Source: Methylotenera sp. | GTDB lineage: Bacteria; Pseudomonadota; Gammaproteobacteria; Burkholderiales; Methylophilaceae | NCBI RefSeq assembly: GCF_029945705.1 | Contig: NZ_JAQSDC010000043.1 | Location: forward strand, 1-64,000 | Direction: 5' to 3' | Length of the DNA stretch: 64,000 nucleotides | Shown here: piece by piece, positions 42,770 to 51,439 of the stretch | Position numbering within the stretch: position 1 is the stretch's first letter | How the letters are laid out: every line of letters begins with the position of its first letter | Position numbers and translations under genes: made by a program | Notes under the pieces: generated by a model | Told to the model about the DNA's origin: nothing | The model's input: the letters and a program-made list of their open reading frames with translations, nothing else | Databases searched by the model: none

Positions 42770-43804
42770 ATGGTAAATCTAATGAAAACTTTTTTACATG
42801 TTGGTTGTGGCCCTCGTTATTTTGATTCACATTCTAAGCAACAAGTTCGACCCCTAGGTTTTAGTATAGAAGAATGGGATGAGTTGCGATTAGATATCAA
42901 CCCTGGCGTCAATCCAGATGTAGTTGGTACCATGACTGATATGTCTGCAGTTGCTTCAGAAAGTGTTGACGCAATTTTCTCATCACATAATATTGAGCAT
43001 CTCTATCCTCACGAGGTTCCAATTGCTCTGGCCGAGTTTAAACGAGTGTTACGTAGTGATGGTTTTGTTGTTATCACTTGCCCAGATTTACAGTCTGTAT
43101 GTGCATTAGTCGCGGAAGGTAAACTAACTGAGCCAGCTTATATTTCACCAGCAGGGCCGATAGCCCCAATCGATATACTGTATGGGCACAGGCCGCCAAT
43201 GAGTCAAGGTAATCTTTATATGTCACATCGTTGCGGTTTTACGCTTAATGTCTTGTTGGCGACTTTAGAAGATGCTGGTTTTTTAAAGACTGTGGGGCTA
43301 TGCAGACCTAATTACTTCGATTTATGGGCACTAGCTAGCGTTGCTTGTTTAGAAGAGCAACAGGCTCTCGGTCTGGCCAGAAATCACTTTCCCGAGAGTG
43401 CTAATAATATCGCTAATCATGATCGAGTTCAAAGTGATCTGCATTTAGCAATTACAGATGTATTGCTTATTGCACTAGAGAACCAACAAGAAGGACGATT
43501 AGATCAAGCGAAGCAACTTTACCTTGAAATTCTTGAATTAGAACCTAGACATGCTGAGGCTAACTTTCACTTAGGCGTAATAGCGTATAGTCAGTCGGGA
43601 GCAGCATCCTCAATACCGTGGTTTGAGGCCGCTTTGGATATTAATCCAGAAAACGAGCAATACTGGGTATGTTATATCGATGTATTGGCCCAGTCTGGAC
43701 TTACTGATTCTATTTCGGAAGCATTAGAGCTAGGTCAGAAATATGGTTTAACTAAAGAAAAGGCGCTGATGATTGCTAAAGAGTTAAATTTACCTACTGT
43801 CTAG
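42770..43804 (+). CDS. Class I SAM-dependent methyltransferase with C-terminal TPR module
   Basis: FLHVGCGPRYFD; DAIFSSHNIEHLYPHEVPIALAEFKRVLRSDGFVVITCPDLQ; C-terminal TPRs. Confidence 0.88.
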   Translation: MVNLMKTFLHVGCGPRYFDSHSKQQVRPLGFSIEEWDELRLDINPGVNPDVVGTMTDMSAVASESVDAIFSSHNIEHLYPHEVPIALAEFKRVLRSDGFVVITCPDLQSVCALVAEGKLTEPAYISPAGPIAPIDILYGHRPPMSQGNLYMSHRCGFTLNVLLATLEDAGFLKTVGLCRPNYFDLWALASVACLEEQQALGLARNHFPESANNIANHDRVQSDLHLAITDVLLIALENQQEGRLDQAKQLYLEILELEPRHAEANFHLGVIAYSQSGAASSIPWFEAALDINPENEQYWVCYIDVLAQSGLTDSISEALELGQKYGLTKEKALMIAKELNLPTV

Positions 43805-43856
43805 AAATACTATTTGGTAAGCAAAGAGTTCATTAATCTAAATAAATCTGTAAAGC

Positions 43857-45935
43857 ATGGCTTCTCGAAATAAAATGAAAGTTGATACTCATCTTCTACA
43901 GGCTAAATTGTTATTTGAGGCAAGTCTAATCAATGAGGCTGAGAAACTTTATCTTGAAGTCTTAACTAAATATCCCAATCAGCCAAATGCTAACTTTAAT
44001 CTGGGCTTGATAACACTTAAAGATCAACGCATTGAACGTAGTTTGATCTACTTCAAAACAGCCCTAGAGGCTGACCCAGAGCAACGGCAATATTGGATTA
44101 GTTATATAGATGCGCTAATTCAAGCAAAACTTTATGAAGACGCTGATATTGTATTATCTTATGGTCTTAAAGCGGGATTAAATGGTCACGAAGTAGTGTC
44201 GTTAATGGCGCGCTGTCGACATGATGATAAAACTAGTTCTGTGCACATAAATATGCCTGCATCATATGTAGAAGATGAATTAATCAGCTTGTTTTCTGAG
44301 GCTCGTTATGAGGAAGTTGAGCATAAGTTATTGACATTGATGCAAGACTATCCAGACTGGCTGGTCGGATGGAAAATTCTTAGTGATACGCTATTGGTGC
44401 AGCAAAAAGATGCGAGAATTCCAGCAAAGCGGGCTTTAGAACTCAATCCTAATGATGCCAAAGAACATTGCTATTACGGTTTAATATTAAAAAAAGAAGG
44501 TGATTTGAAAGGTGCATTAAGCGCTTTCGAGCAAGCTGTCATTTTGAAACCAGATTATGCTGCTGCTTACAATAACTTAGGCATAGTGTGTAAGGATATG
44601 GGGAATGTTGAAGAGGGGATTCGATATTACAGGCAAGCACTTCAGATAAATCCACGATATGCAAGTTGTTATAGTAATTTGTTGTTTTGTCTTTCTCATT
44701 CTGAAAATATTGAAGTTAACGCTTTATTTAAAGAGCACCTTTTATTTGCAGAGCAGTATGAATTGCCATTAAAGGCTAAGTGGCCTAAACACCGCAATGT
44801 GCCTGATGGTCAGCGTTGTCTCAAAATAGGTTTTGTTTCTGCTGATTTCCGAGATCATTCACTGGTTTATTTTTTCGAGCCAATTTTGAAATATTTGGCT
44901 TCATCTTTAAAGCTATCTTTGTACGCCTATTCAGCAAGTGTTATTGAAGACCAGGTAACTGCGCGCTTACGAGCAGAGTTTAGATTTTGGAATAAAGTGG
45001 ATGCACTTAGTGATGAAGCGTTTGCAAAACGGATTATTGATGATGAGGTTGATATTCTGGTAGATTTAGATGGGCACACCTCGGGCAATAGACTTTTAAC
45101 TTTCGCATTAAAGCCTGCGCCTATTCAAGTTAGCTGGCTCGGATACCTTGCCACTACTGGTTTGGCAGCTATGGACTATTATTTTGCAGATGGTTATTTA
45201 TTGCCATCAGGTAAATACGATAGTCAGTTCACTGAAAAATTAGTGCAATTACCAGCAAATGCACCTTTTATGCCTCATGCGCTTGCACCAGAGGTAAATC
45301 GCCTGCCTGCACTTACAAATGGATATATTACCTTTGGTTGCTTTAGTCGACCTAGTAAAATAACTCGAAATGTAGTGAAACTGTGGTGTTCTCTACTCAA
45401 AGCTATACCAAAGAGTAAGCTATTGTTGGGCGCGATGTCTTTGGATGGTAGCTATGAAATTCTTGTTAATTGGTTTTCTCAAGAAGGAATCACAGGAAGC
45501 AGACTAATTTTTCAGCCAAGAAGTGATATGGCTACTTATTTGAGACTGCATTACGAGGTGGATATATGCTTGGATACCTTTCCCTCTAATGGAGTGACTA
45601 CAACCTGTCATGCGGCTTGGATGGGTCTGCCAACCTTATGTTTGGAGGGAGATAGTTTAACTAGTCGTGGCGCTCAAGGTGTAATGAAGCATTTAAGTTT
45701 AGGTGATTTTGTAGCGAAGGATGAGGCTAGTTATGTTGTGAGAGGCCAATCCTGTGTCAACAATATAAACCAACTAGATCTATTGCGACAATCATTAAGA
45801 GATCGTTTTAGGCAGTCACTATTAGCAAGACCAGATGTCATTGCAAATGGTTTGGAACTGGCATTTCAACAAATGTGGAAAAGATGGTGTCTGAAATTGC
45901 CAGCAGAAGCAATTGAAATCAGTATTTCAGAATAA
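43857..45935 (+). CDS. TPR + GT41 (OGT/SPINDLY-like) glycosyltransferase
   Basis: GFVSADFRDHSLVYFFEP; VDLDGHTSGNRLLTFALKPAPIQVSWLGYLATTG; CLDTFPSNGVTTTCHAAWMGLPTLCL. Confidence 0.9.
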   Translation: MASRNKMKVDTHLLQAKLLFEASLINEAEKLYLEVLTKYPNQPNANFNLGLITLKDQRIERSLIYFKTALEADPEQRQYWISYIDALIQAKLYEDADIVLSYGLKAGLNGHEVVSLMARCRHDDKTSSVHINMPASYVEDELISLFSEARYEEVEHKLLTLMQDYPDWLVGWKILSDTLLVQQKDARIPAKRALELNPNDAKEHCYYGLILKKEGDLKGALSAFEQAVILKPDYAAAYNNLGIVCKDMGNVEEGIRYYRQALQINPRYASCYSNLLFCLSHSENIEVNALFKEHLLFAEQYELPLKAKWPKHRNVPDGQRCLKIGFVSADFRDHSLVYFFEPILKYLASSLKLSLYAYSASVIEDQVTARLRAEFRFWNKVDALSDEAFAKRIIDDEVDILVDLDGHTSGNRLLTFALKPAPIQVSWLGYLATTGLAAMDYYFADGYLLPSGKYDSQFTEKLVQLPANAPFMPHALAPEVNRLPALTNGYITFGCFSRPSKITRNVVKLWCSLLKAIPKSKLLLGAMSLDGSYEILVNWFSQEGITGSRLIFQPRSDMATYLRLHYEVDICLDTFPSNGVTTTCHAAWMGLPTLCLEGDSLTSRGAQGVMKHLSLGDFVAKDEASYVVRGQSCVNNINQLDLLRQSLRDRFRQSLLARPDVIANGLELAFQQMWKRWCLKLPAEAIEISISE

Positions 45936-45997
45936 GAAAGTAAATATTTTTTGTATTTTCTTTGTAGTCTAGAATAATTTTAATCTTATTTTACCTC

Positions 45998-46024
45998 CAT
46001 AGTTATTAAATTTTAATAACTATG
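45998..46024. repeat. 27-bp near-perfect palindrome CATAGTTATTAAATTTTAATAACTATG
   Basis: 13-bp perfect arms with a single central base. Confidence 0.85.
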
Positions 46025-46241
46025 TCAAATATTAACTAGTTAAATCCCATCAATTTTACTTCACACATAATCTTTAAATATGTTCTCTAGCAAGCACTTA
46101 AGGCTTGTTGAGTTGCAGTGTTTATTCGCCAACGATGGTTATTCTGATAGAAACCCCTAAAGTTTTAAAAACTCACACCGATACTCTTTACATCAGGATT
46201 GCTTAATCGGCAAGACGAAAAAGAAAATTTAGAAACAACCC

Positions 46242-46268
46242 TAAACTTTCTGAAAAGCCTACCGATAA
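46242..46268 (+). promoter_or_regulatory. Sigma-28 (FliA)-type flagellin promoter TAAA-N15-ACCGATAA
   Basis: Consensus TAAA-N15-GCCGATAA: exact -35, 7/8 -10, exact spacing; 111 bp upstream of the flagellin ATG. Confidence 0.85.
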
Positions 46269-46379
46269 TAGTTACAACAGCAGCACAATTTGATAACAAG
46301 GTTCTAAGTTAAACAAGTTGTAACGCTAAAGGCAAGACAGAGTGTAATAGAACTTAACTTAAACTTTAGGAGAATTATC

Positions 46380-47177
46380 ATGGCTTCAATAATTAACACA
46401 AACCTTAACTCATTAAACACACAACGTAACTTAAGTGCTTCACAAGGCTCATTAGCTACAGCAATGCAACGCTTGTCATCAGGTATGCGCATTAACAGCT
46501 CTAAAGATGATGCTGCTGGTTTGGCTATTGCAACTAAAATGGACTCACAAATTCGTGGTCAACAAGTTGCAATTCGTAACTCAAATGATGCAATCTCTTT
46601 TGCACAAACAGCTGAAGGCGGCTTAGCAAAACAAACTGACGCATTACAACGTATGCGTGAATTAGCAGTTCAATCTCTAAACGGTACTAATACTAGTACT
46701 GACCAAGCTAACTTAGATGCAGAGTATCAACAATTGTCTGCTGAGCTAACTCGTATCACTTCTGCAACTAAATTTAATGGTTCAGCAGTATTTGGTGCAT
46801 CACAATCATTCCAAGTTGGTGCTGATGCTGGTGACACTATTACTACAGCGTCTGTTGCTGGTGCTACGGTTGCTGGGGCTGTTTCAAGCACAGCATCAGC
46901 ATCTACTGCAGTTACGGCGATTGATGCCGCGCTAGCTACAGCAAATACCAACCGAGCTACATTAGGTGCCATTCAAAACCGTTTTGAATCAGTTGTTAGC
47001 AACTTACAAGTTTCTACTGAAAACCAATCTGCTGCTAAATCACGCATCATGGATACAGACTTCGCCGCAGAAACAGCAAACTTAAGTCGCGCTAATATCT
47101 TGCAACAAGCTGGCACAGCCATGTTAGCTCAAGCCAACTCATCACCAAACGGCGTGTTAGCTTTATTAAGAGGCTAA
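46380..47177 (+). CDS. fliC: Flagellin (short, D0/D1-type)
   Basis: MASIINTNLNSLNTQRNLSASQGSLATAMQRLSSGMRINSSKDDAAGLAIATKM; C-terminus ANLSRANILQQAGTAMLAQAN. Confidence 0.97.
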   Translation: MASIINTNLNSLNTQRNLSASQGSLATAMQRLSSGMRINSSKDDAAGLAIATKMDSQIRGQQVAIRNSNDAISFAQTAEGGLAKQTDALQRMRELAVQSLNGTNTSTDQANLDAEYQQLSAELTRITSATKFNGSAVFGASQSFQVGADAGDTITTASVAGATVAGAVSSTASASTAVTAIDAALATANTNRATLGAIQNRFESVVSNLQVSTENQSAAKSRIMDTDFAAETANLSRANILQQAGTAMLAQANSSPNGVLALLRG

Positions 47178-47206
47178 GTTTAGCTCAATAGTATAAACCC
47201 CTTAAC

Positions 47207-47235
47207 ACCCACAGGCCTGATCAGCTTGTGGGGTT
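47207..47235 (+). terminator. Terminator-like hairpin between flagellin and flaG
   Basis: ACCCACA...TGTGGGGTTT; no long U tract. Confidence 0.5.
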
Positions 47236-47252
47236 TCGCAAAGGAGAAAGTT

Positions 47253-47636
47253 ATGTTTAATTCATCGATAGATAGTTATGGTTCAGTTAGAAGACTGGCC
47301 GCTGTGCCTAGTGCCAGCGGCCAAATTGCCATTGATAAAACAACAAGCCCATCAGGGCTTAAACCCGTTGTGGCTGCTGAAAATACCAAAAGCGTTGCTC
47401 AACCTGTTGTTGATAAGGCAGACTTAGAAACTGCAGTTAAGAAATTGAATGATTTAGTAGCGCCTGCGTTACAAACCGTTCAATTTTCACTAGATGCACA
47501 GTCAGACCGTATGGTGGTAAAAGTGGTGGATACAGCTTCTAAACAAGTGTTAAGGCAGATTCCAAATGAAGAGGTGTTGGCAATGTCTAAAACGCTAGAT
47601 AAGTTGCAGGGTTTAATGAGCAGGCAAACGGCTTAA
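47253..47636 (+). CDS. flaG: FlaG family protein
   Basis: LQFSLDAQ-type C-terminus VQFSLDAQSDRMVVKVVDTASKQVLRQIPNEEVL; ATG 47253 after AAAGGAG preferred to track TTG start 47226. Confidence 0.9.
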   Translation: MFNSSIDSYGSVRRLAAVPSASGQIAIDKTTSPSGLKPVVAAENTKSVAQPVVDKADLETAVKKLNDLVAPALQTVQFSLDAQSDRMVVKVVDTASKQVLRQIPNEEVLAMSKTLDKLQGLMSRQTA

Positions 47637-47904
47637 TCGCTGTAATTTTAATGGCTTGATGATTAGTCTGTTTGAATTTGCAGGGGCGACAAGGTGTCAC
47701 GATTTGTTAAGTTATTTCGTGATTTCTCGTTGTTCCTGCATTTGTATTTAGATTTAGGGTATTAAAGTAGATTTGATTAAAGTTTTTGAGAAATGATGTC
47801 GTTATATACTTAAATAGCAGTTAATTAGGCCTCTTTTAGTGATTAGACTTTTTAGTAAAGTCAACGTAGTTTAAAGAGGCTGTTGTTAAAAAAGGATATA
47901 CAAA

Positions 47905-49584
47905 ATGAGCATTTCATCTCCAGGAATAGGTTCCGGACTTGATGTAAATAGTATCGTAACCAGTTTAATGGCTATCGAACAAAAACCACTGACGGCGGTC
48001 ACTCAACAAAAGACAGATTATCAGTCGCAAATTTCGGCCTATGGCACTTTGAAAAGTAGTCTTTCAACATTCCAGACAGCAGTTAGTGCGCTTTCTAGTG
48101 CTTCTAAATTTAATGCGCAAACGGTTAGCTCAAGCAATGCTACGGTGTTTACTGCAACAGCTAATGGTACTGCTTCGTTAGGTGACAGTGTTATCACAGT
48201 AAATCAATTAGCTAAATCACAGAAGTTAACTTTTGCAGGTACTGCAAATGTAGCCGATACCGTCGGCACAGGTAACTTGACCATTTCATTTGGTACCTAT
48301 AATCCAGCCACTGCAGTTGCGCCGATTACGCCAAATTCATTTACGCCTAATACGGCTAAAACCGATGTAAGCATTACTATTGATAGTTCTAATAACACGC
48401 TTACGGGCGTGCGTGATGCAATTAATGCTTCAAACTCAAGTGTTAGTGCAACTATCGTGAATGATGGCAATATCAATCACCTAGTCATCACCTCAAAAGA
48501 TACGGGTGAAGTGAATACCTTAAAAATCACCACTACAGATAGTGATGGTAACAATACCGATAATTTAGGTTTATCACAGTTGGCATATGACCCAACCGCT
48601 GCAGTTGGTAGTGGTCAAAATATGTCGCAAATGCAGGCTGCAAAGAATGCAATGTTAAATATAGATGGTATTGATGTTGTTAAGTCTAGCAATACTATTA
48701 CGGATGCGATTAGTGGTGTAACACTGAATTTACTAGCTACCAGTGCAGATAATGTTAATTTAAGTGTGGCAAGTAATAAAGATGCAGTAAAGGCCTCGGT
48801 AACGGCGTTTGTTGATGCTTATAATAAGTTAGATACATCGCTACGTAGTCTAACAAATTATGATCCTACAGGAAAAAAATCTGGTGCTCTGTTGGGCGAT
48901 GCTACGACTCGGTCGGTGATTACTAAGCTTAAGTCTGTGATGACCAATGCGATAACTTCTAATGGTGCATTTTCCTCACTTAGCCAAATTGGCGTGTCAT
49001 TTCAGGCAACTGGTCAATTGGCTTTAAATTCAACCAAGCTTGACTCAGCAGTCGCTTCTAATTTCAGTGATATTGCTAGTTTGTTTGCAACATCAGCAAA
49101 AGCAACTGATCCGCAGATTAGTTATTCCTCAAGTTCCATTAAAACAAAAGCAGGGACTTATGCTGTTAATGTGAGCAGTCTATCTCCTCTAGAAGGTACG
49201 ATTAATGGGGTTGCAGCAACAGCTATTGGTGGAAGTTTAGTGGGCGCAACAGGTGATGCAAGTGAGGGACTAATTATGAAAATTAATGGTGGTACCACAG
49301 GCTCACGTGGCACTGTTAATTTTAGTATTGGCTACGCGGCACAGTTAGATAGTGTAATTACTAATCTGTTAGATACTACAGGTATCCTAGCCTCTAGAAC
49401 AGATGGAATTAATAGCTCCATTTCTCGCCTTGATAAACAGGCTGATTCACTTACATTAAGACTAACAGCCATTGAAGCTCGTTATCGTACGCAATTTACT
49501 AAGCTAGACACATTGATGTCTAGTATGAGTACGACTAGCTCATTTATTACTCAACAAGTTGCTGCATACAATGCGAATAAGTAA
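47905..49584 (+). CDS. fliD: Flagellar filament cap protein
   Basis: MSISSPGIGSGLDVNSIVTSLMAIEQKPL; C-terminal LDKQADSLTLRLTAIEARYRTQFTKLD. Confidence 0.95.
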   Translation: MSISSPGIGSGLDVNSIVTSLMAIEQKPLTAVTQQKTDYQSQISAYGTLKSSLSTFQTAVSALSSASKFNAQTVSSSNATVFTATANGTASLGDSVITVNQLAKSQKLTFAGTANVADTVGTGNLTISFGTYNPATAVAPITPNSFTPNTAKTDVSITIDSSNNTLTGVRDAINASNSSVSATIVNDGNINHLVITSKDTGEVNTLKITTTDSDGNNTDNLGLSQLAYDPTAAVGSGQNMSQMQAAKNAMLNIDGIDVVKSSNTITDAISGVTLNLLATSADNVNLSVASNKDAVKASVTAFVDAYNKLDTSLRSLTNYDPTGKKSGALLGDATTRSVITKLKSVMTNAITSNGAFSSLSQIGVSFQATGQLALNSTKLDSAVASNFSDIASLFATSAKATDPQISYSSSSIKTKAGTYAVNVSSLSPLEGTINGVAATAIGGSLVGATGDASEGLIMKINGGTTGSRGTVNFSIGYAAQLDSVITNLLDTTGILASRTDGINSSISRLDKQADSLTLRLTAIEARYRTQFTKLDTLMSSMSTTSSFITQQVAAYNANK

Positions 49585-49616
49585 TTACTAATAACTAAGT
49601 ATAAGTAAAGGACACG

Positions 49617-50099
49617 ATGATGTTTGGATCAAATCAACATGGAGTAAATGTATATGCCAAAATTGGCTTGGAAACAGGCGTGCTTGCTGCTAGCCCAAAC
49701 AAATTAATTATTATGCTTTACGATGGTGCCATCACTGCCAGTCACAGTGCAATTATACATATGCAAAATAAAGATATATCTAACAAGGGCGCTATGATTT
49801 CAAAAGCGATTTCTATCATAGAGTCTGGTTTAAGACTTAGTTTAGATAAAAAAGCTGGTGGTGAGATTGCTGTAAGCTTAGATGCACTTTACGCATATAT
49901 GAGTAAGCGATTAATGACGGCGAATATTCAAAACAAGCCAGAGTTAATACATGAAGTCATTAAATTGTTGACTGATTTAAAAGGTGCGTGGGAAGCCATT
50001 GATCAGTTAAAAACGCCAACTACAGAGATGCCAATGGCAACTTCTAGCCAAGTCGCGATGACGGTTAATCGTAATATTGCTAATTACGCAAAAGCCTAA
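49617..50099 (+). CDS. fliS: Flagellar export chaperone FliS
   Basis: VYAKIGLETGVLAASPNKLIIMLYDGAI. Confidence 0.94.
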   Translation: MMFGSNQHGVNVYAKIGLETGVLAASPNKLIIMLYDGAITASHSAIIHMQNKDISNKGAMISKAISIIESGLRLSLDKKAGGEIAVSLDALYAYMSKRLMTANIQNKPELIHEVIKLLTDLKGAWEAIDQLKTPTTEMPMATSSQVAMTVNRNIANYAKA

Positions 50100-50132
50100 A
50101 TAACGTCAATATAATTAACGGAACGACCATAA

Positions 50133-50456
50133 ATGGAACATCAAGACACAATTTTGATTTATGAAACTGTTGCTGAGTTAACTAAACAAATGTTGTTGGC
50201 AGCTAAACAACAAGATTGGGATACATTGGCTGAACTGGAAGCTAAATGCGCCCAGCAGGTAGCCACATTAAAGCTGACTGAAAGTGTATTGCCGCTCCCT
50301 AGTGATGTGCGCGAACGTAAGTTGGCGAGTATCAAAAGCATACTGGCGGATGACCGTGAGATACGCAACATTGTTTCACCTTGGATGGCGAGGTTGAACT
50401 CACTGATGAATAGTTTACAAATGGAGAATAAACTGACGCGCGCCTACCACCAGTAG
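50133..50456 (+). CDS. fliT: Flagellar protein FliT-like
   Basis: Small helical protein directly after fliS; ILADDREIRNIVSPWMARLNSLM. Confidence 0.8.
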   Translation: MEHQDTILIYETVAELTKQMLLAAKQQDWDTLAELEAKCAQQVATLKLTESVLPLPSDVRERKLASIKSILADDREIRNIVSPWMARLNSLMNSLQMENKLTRAYHQ

Positions 50457-50473
50457 TCCGCCTCATTATCAAG

Positions 50474-51439
50474 ATGCTCAAACAAGCTGACATCGCAAGC
50501 ATAGCTCCTGTCGCTAGAATTTTACCAATACTAGCCGTAGATAGTATTGGCAGTATTCGGCAGGAGCTTGCTGATAGAGCTACGCAGTTTGTGAAGGGGC
50601 AAGAGTACTTTGCACAAGTGCTTTCGAAGGTAGGCGACACGGCTTACAACGTAAAAGTTGAAAGTGGTAGCCTTAAAGGTACTCTCCTTAAAATGGATTT
50701 AGGGACGTCAGCTAAAGCAGGGCAGATACTCACCTTGCGTTATATGCACGACAATCCTGTGCCTACATTTTTACTCGCCTCTGCGCCTACTAATGCGGCT
50801 GGCAGTACGACAGAAATAAGCTCTGCAGCTAATCTCATTGGTCATTATCTAAAACAAGCCGAAAGCGATGGCGTCACGAGCCGCTTTCAGGCGACTGCGG
50901 TCGTGACTCATAGCCCAAGTAATCCACAAGTGATGGCGCATGATTTGAAAAACGCCTTGAGTACTAGCGGATTGTTTTATGAATCACACTTGAGTGATCT
51001 GGCACAAAGTAATCAGTCGCTTGCTGCTATAAAGCAAGAGCCGCAAAACCAAGCCAATTCACCTATTGCCAATTTAATGACACAACAGTTGGCGATTCTA
51101 GAAAATCAACGCATGAGCTGGCAGGGTGAAGTTTGGCCTGGGCAGAAAATGGATTGGGATGTTTATCATCAGCAGAACAGTGCAGATGGAAAACAGTCAT
51201 CCATTGAATCGCAAGCCGATCAAGATCGACCTATTACTAGCGAGATGACCTTGCATTTGCCGCATTTAGGTAAGGTTTCTGCGCGAATTAGCCTGACCGA
51301 TGGACGCATGCGGGTCAATATTTTGGCGGATCAGCCTGAAACTTTAGCAATGCTAACAGCGAATCGATTAGGTTTGGCTGAGTCTATCAGTAAGAACGGC
51401 CAGCAATTAGATGCTTTGACGTTGGTGCGACATGAATAA
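50474..51439 (+). CDS. FliK C-terminal-domain-like flagellar hook-length control protein
   Basis: C-terminus MTLHLPHLGKVSARISLTDGRMRVNILADQPETLAMLTANRLGLAESISKNGQQLDALTL. Confidence 0.75.
   Translation: MLKQADIASIAPVARILPILAVDSIGSIRQELADRATQFVKGQEYFAQVLSKVGDTAYNVKVESGSLKGTLLKMDLGTSAKAGQILTLRYMHDNPVPTFLLASAPTNAAGSTTEISSAANLIGHYLKQAESDGVTSRFQATAVVTHSPSNPQVMAHDLKNALSTSGLFYESHLSDLAQSNQSLAAIKQEPQNQANSPIANLMTQQLAILENQRMSWQGEVWPGQKMDWDVYHQQNSADGKQSSIESQADQDRPITSEMTLHLPHLGKVSARISLTDGRMRVNILADQPETLAMLTANRLGLAESISKNGQQLDALTLVRHE

Noticed and set aside
47226-47252. TTG-start extension of flaG (MWGFAKEKV)
   Set aside because: It reads through the terminator-like hairpin and the AAAGGAG ribosome-binding site; ATG 47253 is the better start.
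47700-47905. Possible sigma-28 promoter upstream of fliD (TAAAGTTTTTGAGAAATGATGTCGTTAT)
   Set aside because: Poor -10 and wrong spacing compared with the flagellin promoter.
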